Shown piece after piece: positions 20,438 to 29,095 of a stretch of DNA of 36,208 nt (position 1 is its first letter; every line of letters starts with the position of its first letter). The stretch spans positions 860,733 to 896,940 of the forward strand of contig BJOX01000014.1 of the NCBI GenBank assembly GCA_009731375.1, given 5' to 3'. The position numbers were made by a program, and so were the translations under genes. This DNA comes from Paulinella micropora (Eukaryota > Cercozoa > Imbricatea > Euglyphida). Under the pieces are notes generated by a model. It had not been told where the DNA came from and searched no databases. It worked only from the letters and a program-made list of their open reading frames with translations.

Positions 20438-21562
20438 GAGCCTATGATGAAGACCGGGTTGCCCCTTGCCCCCTCCTCACCTCATGGAGACTCCACTAAA
20501 CGAGAGGGTTCGTATTTTACTTTTACTTAGAGAGATTTGAATAATTACTGACACGTCACACTAAGTGCCCAACCCCAGACCGCCAACGCTTTGAATTCAC
20601 CGTTACACATAGAGTGATATATGTAAAATAGGTAATTGTCCTTGGGGTGGGCCGGTATGACTAAATACTATTATTAATAAAATTGCCAATTGCTTCCCCT
20701 ATTTCAAAGAGGAATAACGGCTCCATCTACCTTATGCTACTAACCTTGCCGCGATATACTATGATGATGGTAAATATGTATAGCCCTATTCAGAAATTAC
20801 CGGAGCCGGATTAACAACTATATGCCGCACTATCTCTATACTTTTGCAGGTTCGATGTCAAAAGAATATATTCATTGATGCCTATCCTTTTACTCAACCA
20901 AATTCAACAACTCGCCAGTAACCCAATCTTCTTCACTTATATAAATAAAGATCAAAGATGGTGGGAAAATGTGGGAGACTAGCGAAGCCCAAAAACAACT
21001 AAGGCAAACTTGGCACCAGCCAATTCCCATTGTCCGGTCTAACGATAATATATTCTGACCTAAAAAGGGTAACAGACCTTTTTAGTAATATTATCATTAT
21101 CCGCTTAAGAGTGTTATTAATATGAACAATCTCTTAATGTGTCTGGACCGACACGGGATATTAATAAAGTAGCACATATTTACCTATCTACGCCTACAAT
21201 CCCCCCTTCCCGGTTTATACCAATCACCCCTATTGATTAGGAGTAGAGAGGTAAATGTGAGCGGTAGGAATATGTGGGCTGTCGAGATTTGGCTCGAGGT
21301 TGATGGCTTCTCTTCCTTCTTGATCAGATAGGCGATTGAAGGAAGGAAATGTAACTGTAGCCGTTACTCCGAATGATTTGGATTTCGGAACATATGCGAA
21401 ATTCGAATTTGATTCGGATTTAATTATCAAATTTGAATTTTGAATTTTGCTCTACACCTCCCCTCCCTTGATGACCCTTGTCATCCAAATGTGAGGAGTA
21501 ACTTCTTTTATTCTGGCTCTCCCGAATTGGTCGGGTTCCCTGGCTGGGAGAAAGATAAGACT
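20438..21562. other. AT-rich noncoding region
   Basis: No ORF is convincing. A 15-bp inverted repeat with one mismatch (AAATTCGAATTTGAT / ATCAAATTTGAATTT) occupies 21399-21413 and 21426-21440. On the minus strand, 21469-21457 reads AAGGGAGGGGAGG followed by TGTAG, resembling a polypurine tract plus LTR start; this could be the 3' LTR of element 2, but no partner LTR was found. Confidence 0.5.
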
Positions 21563-22141
21563 GTCGTGGAGATGCAGTATGCTCCCAATATCGATAAAGG
21601 ATGCGTACCCTCACAGCGTGTTAGGATCCCCTTATTGGACAGAAGGCAATGGGGCCTGTCGTGGAGATGCAGTATGCTTCCAAAATCGAGCTTTTGGCCG
21701 CTAGATTAAGGATGCGTACCCTCACAGCGTGTCTCGGGCTTGAGTGGAGCTGAGGTTCGGCAGTTGCTGCTTCGTCCGCTCTGGTCTTTCTCTGGCGACC
21801 AGATCGGCAGAAGTACCACTATCAGCGCGCCCTTATTGACTTTGGCTGGTATGGAGTTGCAGTATGCTCCCACATTCGAGCTTTTTGCCGCTAGAATGTG
21901 GATGCGTACCCTCACAGCGCGTTTCGGGCTTAGTCAGAGATGCAGTATGCTCCCACAATGGAGCTTTTGGCCGCTACATTGTGGATGCGTACCTCACAGC
22001 GCGCCCTTATTGACAGTCTTTGAGCGTCCCTGATCGGATGGGATCTCCTCATGACCTTGACTTGGCTGGTATGGAGTTGCAGTATGCTCCCACAGTCGAG
22101 CTTTTTGCCGCTAGACTGTGGATGCGTACCCTCACAGCGCG
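21563..22141. repeat. Array of five hairpin units with covarying stems
   Basis: Each unit has GCAGTATGCTCCCA (one copy TTCCA) on the left and GGATGCGTACCCTCACAG on the right (one copy lacks a C). Four units hold a conserved 16-base loop GAGCTTTTNGCCGCTA; the first lacks it. Stems at 21870/21894, 21953/21977 and 22090/22114 are perfect 8-bp pairs CCACA+TTC/GAA, ATG/CAT and GTC/GAC. The unit at 21680/21704 has AATC/GATT next to the loop, and the first has TATC/GATA. Linkers recur in mosaic order (CCCTTATTGAC; TTAGGATCCCCTTATTGGAC). The changing but always complementary bases beside the loop indicate that the hairpin itself is maintained. Function unknown. Confidence 0.8.
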
Positions 22142-22401
22142 TTAGGATCCCCTTATTGGACAGAAGGCAATCGGGCCTGGATAGGAGTCCACCTAGAACA
22201 AATTTGTTAGCTTTATGCGGTTAACAAACTTGCCCGTAGGTCGTGCATGAACGGGCGCTTTGCCAGTCTAGATGTTTGTTTCGTTTTTTTGGTGTCTTCG
22301 GTGGACTTTTTGCAAAGATATATACAGTTGTATAGAGCCAGCTTGAAGCTTAAGTTATTTTGGAAGTGTCTAGGAAAATATACAACCCCTATTGGAGGGT
22401 C
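22142..22401. other. Noncoding spacer between the hairpin array and element 2 ORF4
   Basis: Unique sequence. On the minus strand it would be 3' UTR of element 2. An inverted motif AACAAATTTGTT lies at 22198-22209. No ORF. Confidence 0.5.
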
Positions 22402-23112
22402 TCAAAACACATCTCTCTCGTCTGCCTCCACGTATCGTGTGTAATCGTCCTCTGTGCTGGACTGGGAGGATGAGCGGTACCGCTCCTCTGGTTGGTCGAG
22501 GGGTGGGACGTCACGCTCGTGATCGAGTTGGATGCGGATCGTCTGCCGTTCGTCGTCGGATAGTTCGAACGGTCGGATTGACGACCGTGGTTGGTCGTAC
22601 TCAGGGTATAGCCGTAGCATAATGTCCCCGAGTTTATATTCGCACACTTGCTCCCACCGTGGGTATCAGTGTCGAGAGTGGTATATATAGTCCAATGGCT
22701 TTGAAGCTTTGTGCCATCTGAACTCTTCGTCTTTGACCGCGCTGTCCCACTCTGGACGAGCGTGATAACGGAAGTTTCGAGCCCACCTCTCCGCCCAGGA
22801 TTGGAGGCGTTGAGGGTCGGTTGGGCGGGCGTTGTCGCGGTCAAGCAAGACATTGAGTAGGTATCCATGGCCGTTTCGGAACAGACGATAGCGAACGGCT
22901 ATGAGCCATACCGCCATGTGTTCTTGCTGAAAACGGAGATAATGTCTTTGCCGTAGCCTTGCCGCTCCCTGAAATCGGTCGGGGATTATAGGTGGCTGGG
23001 GGCAATAGTGACTCCGCCTATGGTAGGGAGGCGAGGGTGAGATATTTGTGACGCCACTATCTGATAGGCCCTGAGAGGGGGGTAGGGAACGGTTATTGGG
23101 CACGCTCCTCAA
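22402..23112 (-). pseudogene. ORF4 of element 2, acidic-tailed protein with one in-frame TGA
   Basis: A single minus-strand frame is broken only by TGA at 22668-22666, between an N part (~148 codons, including RFQQEHMAVWLIAVRYRLF and RLQSWAERWARNF) and a C part (~80 codons) rich in Asp/Glu/Ser. The bases around the TGA continue protein-like sequence (YPRWEQV follows), so it is likely a point nonsense mutation. It overlaps the end of ORF3. I recognise no family. The start is uncertain: the frame opens without an early ATG and may be reached from ORF3. Confidence 0.5.
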
Positions 23113-25186
23113 GGGGCACTCCGAGGGCCTCCTTGATTTGGCGTAACTCGTCGCCTTCCGCCGTCAGATTGAATGGGCGATCTCGGCCCTTTTGGAGGTG
23201 ATAGGCCCGATAGCCTTAACCTCGTCCGGGAGGGGTAGGCCCGCTCTTTCCAGGAGTCGGTAGTAGGCGCTGATGTCTAATTGCGACCATCGGAGCCTTC
23301 TGAGCTCGTAGGGTTCCAAGAGCTGTTTGGGCAGCGCGTTGATGCCATAAAATCGGAGCACAACGCCCTTTGTTGATCGGATAAGCTAGCCCAGCCTGTG
23401 ATGGTCCGAGTCAACGCCCACTGCTCCATGGTCAGTGATGTAGGATCCCTCGGAATGGGTGTGTAGGGTACCACGTGTGGGAGTGGATTTTCGGGCCAAG
23501 TTGGCGGGCCCTGAGGAACTTCCCACGGTTTAGTAACTGGGTACTTCCATGGTCGTTCCCTCTCATAGGATTTGTGCTCCAGACACATATGTGGTCCCCA
23601 TCGCTCTGGCGACAAATATAGGTCGGGGTCAAGAGTCCACTTGTGTCCACAGTTTCGGTTACAGTGGAAGGGCACTGAACGCAAACCACCGCAGGTCACT
23701 CGGAGACGGTTCTCGTCATGTGCCGCGTAGTGGTAGGATGGGGTGTGAGAGTATACCCCCCGCTCATCCTTCATTGGCTCTCACACCCCCCGCTCATCCT
23801 TCATTGGCTCTCACACCCCCCGCTCATCCTTCATTGGCGGAAGTGGCGGTGGTATGCAAGTTCCTCAGGTACGACCCCGTGGGCCGGGTTGTCCTCCAGT
23901 AGGTGAGGGTCCGGGACCCAGTTGACCTGATTGCCAACGAGCATATGCCGATATGGCTCCGCCGTTGCTTTGAACGGATTAGAACGCGGATTGGTTTTAT
24001 GTTTGAGCGCTGGGCATTCAAGCAGTAGGCGGCGCTCTGCGTCCGTGATATCCGGGTACGGAGGGTATATGCGGTGCATTTGGCGTGACGCCGGGTCAAA
24101 GGCGTATCGGACGGGTCTTTCGTACTCTTCGCTCGCCTCGTCCCCTTGAAAGACTCCTGGTGAGGATCCATTCCCCGTAACATGACCTCCATCGGGATGC
24201 GATACGGCATCAATAATCGGTTGATGCGTGCATAGTTGACCCTCTGGGGCGGGCTGGAAGGGGGAGCTTTGGGTACCCCTGATTTGGTTTCCCATCGGAT
24301 GACATGGTAGATTTTCTGGCCTACCAGTTTATCCCATGACAGTATACTGGTCGGTCGATCGGGCCGTATACGTACGGGATATCATCCGTTTTGTGGAAGT
24401 ATGCCACAAATTCCTCTTTCCTGCCCCAGTGTCGGGGCTGTTCGGGTGGTGGGCAGCGATGGTGTTGATAATCCATGCTGTAAGGCGCGGGGACAGGTTT
24501 TCCCTCCTCGACCGGGTTTAACCCGTCGCTGTATTTGTCGGGCTCGGTTTTATCCTTGCAACCGAACCGTCGCCAATATTCACGGCGAGCCTTTGAGAGT
24601 CGCTTAGGTCCGTTGCGCGCCATGACTTCAGCATCACTGTCCTCACCCGACTCGTATTCGGTGTCGGATTGATCGAACTCGTCCGGCACGCGCCATGGTT
24701 CCGGGTCAGCCCATGGTTGTTGAAGGATACCCTCTGGGTCGACGTCCTCATCCGTCGGAGGTGAGGAAGGTGTGCGCGCAACACTAGCCGGCGTTGCGGC
24801 TCCCTCCGGGCTCATGTGGGTAGGCTCGGTGTGCGAGTAATTGGAAAGAGTGCCGAGTGGGGTTCTAGGTGAAGTAGGGCTCGGTCGGGGTTGGGCGGGT
24901 CCCTCCGGAATGGTTCCGGCCCCCTTGGATTCCGAGTGTGCTGTGGTGGGGCGGCGAACCTGGGGCTCTCCGACATAGGTAAATCGGACCCAGACGGTTG
25001 TTTGGCCTCCGGCGGCGCGCTTGCTATCGGTTGGCCTTCTTGCCTCTGGTCCGATGCTTTCCCCTTGTCGACCGCGATGACTTGCATTAGCAAGTGCACC
25101 ACCGCGATAACGCACACCGATACCACGCACGCTAATAGGAACGCTAGGTACTGCTCCAGCGCTGTTTGCATGCCTATAGGTGGCAT
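23093..25186 (-). pseudogene. ORF3 of element 2, membrane-anchored protein in env position (frameshifted)
   Basis: ATG at 25186 opens a frame with a strong hydrophobic segment at residues ~13-35 (YLAFLLACVVSVCVIAVVHL), then a basic and Pro-rich linker. Protein-like sequence continues through 24960-24345 (acidic, DEFDQSDTEYESGEDSD), ~24345-24135, 24135-23831, 23760-23350, ~23350-23190 and ~23190-23093, each in a shifted frame. At least five frameshifts are therefore needed, and the gene is dead as assembled. A Cys/His cluster at 23693-23574 resembles a zinc ribbon. Its place after pol and the N-terminal membrane segment recall env-like or other accessory genes of some LTR elements, but no envelope protein family is recognised. 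Confidence 0.5.
23761..23837. repeat. 30-bp tandem repeat inside ORF3
   Basis: CGCTCATCCTTCATTGGCTC followed by TCACACCCCC occurs twice exactly, plus a 17-base partial copy. The unit is a multiple of three but brings a stop codon into the local frame. Confidence 0.9.
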
Positions 25187-25912
25187 ACGGACTTGATTGT
25201 CTGTATGTCTGTGAGCCAAAATTATGAGTAAGGTAAGTGTGTTTGCTATGGATTATGGGATATTTGTCATCTTTGCACACTTCCTTACTTATGTACATGT
25301 CAACAGGGGGATTTGGGTGCGACGTGAGCCCTTGGATCCCTTTGCCTGTCCGTACTTAATTCCTCGGGATTATATATGAATCGGGCTGTCTAGGAATAGG
25401 GACACTTAAGTGCATGAATGAAGTATATATGCTTATGGCTCTTGGTGTTTTTCATCCTTCCACCCAAACAACAAGATAGGGAGGGCGTGACATAAATGAC
25501 GTAACATTCTGTGGAGAATAATTTATCTCACCCCACACATGCCAGAGCCGCGGGAGGCGGGCTAGCAACTCGGGAGGAGGCGAGTGTGATGTGCAATGGC
25601 CAGGTTGAGCTAGCCAGAAATTATTCCGACCCATAGTGGTAACACCAACTACCGACCCGTCAAGATACCTTCAGGGTCGTCGCACACCACGGTGGGCGGG
25701 GCAGGGTCACTTTTCCCGTATGTTACATCATGTTAGGTCCAATCCCCTCTTTCCCGTAGAAGAGCGGACTTAGGTAGTATTTTAAACAAGACAGAGGTAT
25801 CTTCGGGTGTGTCCCTAGTATGGAAGTGGCTAGGTTTCCGCTCGGTGCGGTTGGGCCCGGTACCCCTATACTACCCATGTTTGGATATGCGTTTCATCGA
25901 TCATCACCTCGA
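25187..25912. other. Spacer between pol and ORF3 of element 2
   Basis: ~725 bases with no credible minus-strand ORF; frames here are short and low-quality. It could hold the signal for expressing ORF3 (for example a splice site), but none can be identified with confidence. Confidence 0.5.
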
Positions 25913-26767
25913 TTACTTTCGACCCCGTTTGGATTTAGCAGCTTGGCCTAGTCTGTCGGGTTTGTATTTCCCCGGTGATGGTGCCCCTATGAGACCGGTT
26001 GAAATGCCTTCGGCGGCTATGTCGTCCCACCCGTATTGGGATTCGGCCATGTTGGAGGTCGAATGGGTAGTCCAGCACCATGCGCGGCCATACTTGGATC
26101 TGCCATGGCTTGTATCCGGACGATTTATCGGTAATGCCCTTCCAGAACGTCTCTACGTTCTTCCCGTCCCGGTAGAACGGGCAGAAGACTCGGGATTCAG
26201 GGTTGTCAAGGTCTTGGTGTAACCGATAGAACTGTAGGATGGGCGGTTCGGCCTTGGACTCACCCGGTGGGCGCTGAGGGGCGATGTCCGCCTTTTCCTC
26301 CTGTTCGGTCTGCGGATGGATATCCGGCCGCGGAGCCATGACCGCCGGGTAGGATCCGTCGTCCTGGTCGACGTCCATACCCTCTTGGCTGGGCGCTGAT
26401 GCTGCGTTATTCTCCGCGGCCGGAATCGGCTGATCGGGATTATCCTTCGCCTCGGCCGTCCTATCACGGCGCTTAGGCGGGGCACGCAAGCTCACATTCA
26501 GCTTTTGGATAGCATCCGCCATTGTCTCGTTTCGGTCGAGCATGGGGTTAAAGCGCATTAAGCGTCGGACGTGGACCACCAGTGTCTTGCCTTTTCCCTG
26601 TATGCGGTAGGTCAGAGCCCCTACATGTTCCAACACGGTGCAGGGTCCCTGCCACATAGGGAAGAGCTTCACACTGACCAAGTTGGGGACCTGTGGGACG
26701 TATAGAAATACTAGGTCCCCCGCATGGTACTCACCCGATTCGTACTTGACCTTGGATTGTGTGGAAG
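25913..26767 (-). pseudogene. pol: Pol of element 2: integrase C-terminal module and conserved C-terminal domain
   Basis: Open from 26780 on the minus strand. It begins within the integrase C-terminal module (GDLVFLYVPQVP, then WQGPC where element 1 has WKGPY, then HVRRLMRFNP). An acidic/Pro-rich linker follows, then the domain shared with element 1: PILQFYR, YRDGKNVETF, PWQIQVWPR, VLDYPFDL, GRIP. After GRIP the frame shifts near 26035; the neighbouring frame continues with WDDI...GAPSPGK and a basic end at TAA 25915-25913, matching WDIL...GGPPPGK of element 1. The upstream side is replaced by the palindrome. Confidence 0.75.
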
Positions 26768-26863
26768 ATGGTGCTCCCACACCGCCCGGAAGGCGGATTC
26801 CTAGAACACGAAGAGCTCTTCGTGTTCTAGGAATCCGCCTTCCGGGCGGTGTGGGAGCACCAT
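26768..26863. repeat. Perfect 96-bp palindrome with no spacer
   Basis: 48-bp arms are perfectly complementary around the centre GAGCTC (between 26815 and 26816). The match extends past ATG/CAT with a 2-bp indel (GGAAGATG against GGAAGATATG). The right arm encodes integrase (RPEGGFLEHEELF on the minus strand). The left arm is its inverted copy and stands where element 1 has about 36 further integrase residues. Confidence 0.97.
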
Positions 26864-27897
26864 ATCTTCCGGAATACGTAAATGGCGGCCGTACACGAGC
26901 AAGTTTGGGGAGGCGCCAGTGGTCTTCCCACCCAACGCCTTCGAGCCCGTGTTGTTCATGGAGAACACAAAGGACGGAAGTGCCTTATGCCAGATGTGTT
27001 GGTTATCACGGCAGTATTGTTGGAGGGCGGCTTTGAGTGGCCTATGGACCCTCTCATCTTGCCGTTGCTCTCTGGCGAGTATGCAGTGACATACTTTCAT
27101 TTAAATCCCCACGCCGTAGACAGCTGTGCTGAGAGCTCATTGGTGAACTCTGAGCCCCTATCGCTGTATACGTTCTTGGGCACTCCCGTGTACAAAAAGA
27201 CGTGATCGATCAATGCCTCGCATGTCGATGCTGCGTCCTTCTCCTTGACCGGAGCCGCGAACACGTAGTTCGAAAAGCGGTCGATGGCGGTCAGGATGTA
27301 CCGGTAGTTATGCTGTTCTGTTCGTGGTAGTGGGCCCACGAAGTCTATGTGTAGGGTCTCAAAAAGGTCTTCTGTAAGCTTGTATTCGCCGTACAGGCCC
27401 CTCTGAGAGTTTGGGTGCGGAGATTTGATTTGCTTGCAGTGTTCACACGTGTCCACTGTTTCGGATATGGCCTTTTGCATACCATGCCACCAAAATTTCC
27501 GTGAAATGAACCACGACATTTTGTCCCTTCCTAGGTGAGAGTTTAAGGCGGAGCGATGGGTAGCGGTTAAGATCGCCTTTCGAAGCTGTGGAGGGACCCA
27601 CAACGTCCATTTGGACGGCGTCTTTTCCCACTTGCCTCCGGACCCCTTGTACCATAGGAGGCCATCGTGCCATGCCATGGTCTTCTTTTGAAGGTGGATC
27701 TCCCTTGTCTCGGGATGCTTTTGGGCATCGATGGCGTGAGATACAAAGGGGCCCCAGTCCTTCGAATCCCTGGCTAGCTGACTAAAAACCGCAGGGCTGG
27801 CCAAGGTCATGTCCATGTCATCCAGCTGTAGGGCGCTGGTGACCAGGCCGATGTGATCCTGGGTATGTTGCGTTTGGGTCGCGGCTGCGATGGTAGC
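26816..27897 (-). pseudogene. pol: Pol of element 2: integrase zinc module and catalytic core
   Basis: Minus-strand frame 27897-27097 encodes the pre-integrase segment (MAWHDGLLWYKG), an HHCC zinc module (HRSALNSH ... CEHC) and two of the three catalytic acids (LHIDFVGP; YSDRGSEF). A TGA at 27099-27097 stands where element 1 has Trp (GMKWQYVTAY against GFK-stop-KYVTAY). The frame continues, then a single-base deletion near 27055 shifts it into the frame carrying DERVHRPLK with the third acid (Glu). The core then runs to the palindrome centre. All D, D, E and HHCC ligands survive, so the lesions are recent relative to the domain, but no full-length integrase can be made. Confidence 0.85.
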
Positions 27898-29095
27898 AGA
27901 CCTAGACGCAGTAGTTCACCTGTTCGGGTGTCAGCTTTTTGCTGACGAACATGATTGGCCGGAGTTGCTTGTGAGCGGAGTCGTATTGCTGTAATACCGC
28001 CCCGACTGCATATTTGGATGCGTCAGTAGCGAGTGAAAAGCGCTTTTCGAAATCGGGTAGAATTAGGACTGACTCGCCCTCTGTAAGAGGGTCTCTGGTC
28101 AGGGCTTCCTTTAACTTGTTATACGTCTCTTCGGCCGCGGGTGGCCACTCCCCATACGGGTCACCTTTAAGGCAGAAATCCCGTAGAGGTTTGACGAAGT
28201 CTTGGAAGTTAGGAATAAATTCGGAATAGACTTGTGCCATACAAAGGAAAGAGTGTAGCGCTGTGCGTGTGTTAGGGCGCGGGAGGGAACGAATGGCGTC
28301 CCGCTTTTGCTGCTTTAGCACTATTTCGCCCCCCTGTACCCTGTATCCTAGATAGTCGATGTGATCGTTTGCGAACGAGCACTTCTCTAGGTTCAGCTTC
28401 AGGCCGAAGGCCTCCAAGCGGCGCAACACATCTGACACATGAGCCAGGTGTTCCGCCTCCGTATTGGAGTAAATGACAATGTCGTCAATATAACAGAAGC
28501 TGTATAGGTTTGTATGACCGTAGGTCTCTATGAATTGGGCGTCCCCATATTTCGGGTCCGATAGAGCCTGGTTCATGCAGTCCTGAAATATTGCCGGGGC
28601 CGTATTCAGTCCCATCGGGAGGACTGTCCATTGGTACAGTCTCCCTCCGACAGCGAAGGCAGTCAACGGACGGCTTTCCGCTTCGAGCGGTATATTCCAG
28701 AAACCGTTCTTTAAGTCGAGTTTGGTAAAGAATTTGGCCTGCCGAAGCTTGTTAAGACCATCTCGCATTCGAGGGATAGGGGCCTCGACGCTTTTAATGA
28801 TCTTGTTCAGCCTGGTGTAGTTAATGCACAAGCGCTGTTTGCCATCCGGCTTTGGGGCCAGTCTGACAGGCGATCGGAATTCCGACCACGATGGCTCGAT
28901 CAGTCGCTTGGCTAATATGTCCTGCACCATTTCCTCGCAGATCAATTCCTCTTTGTCACTGAGGCGTGATCCTTTGAGGCGGGGCATAGTCTGTCCGACT
29001 TGTCGTTCTATCCTGGCGGCAGCATGGGTCGCCCCGCCAGCGACAAGTGGGCCGAACAGCTTTTTGTTCTTCAGGAATTGGGCCTTGAGGTCCCG
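27898..29095 (-). pseudogene. pol: Pol of element 2: reverse transcriptase and truncated RNase H
   Basis: An open minus-strand frame contains RT with KLDLKNGFW (first catalytic Asp), VLPMGLNTAP and FCYIDDIVIYSN. The RNase H N-terminal half follows (LATDASKYAVGAVLQQ), to EQVNYC. There the sequence jumps to the pre-integrase segment: the RNase H Glu and second Asp (REAL and RTDHHNLL in element 1) and about 160 codons are missing. The frame joins the protease-containing ORF through a shift near 29095. RT motifs are intact. Confidence 0.88.

Noticed and set aside
21563-22141. CRISPR array
   Set aside because: Repeats are irregularly spaced and share linkers rather than unique spacers; the genome is eukaryotic and no cas genes are present.
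24891-25196. Plus-strand ORFs over ORF3
   Set aside because: They are antisense to the GC-rich ORF3; the minus strand carries the membrane segment and collinear neighbours.
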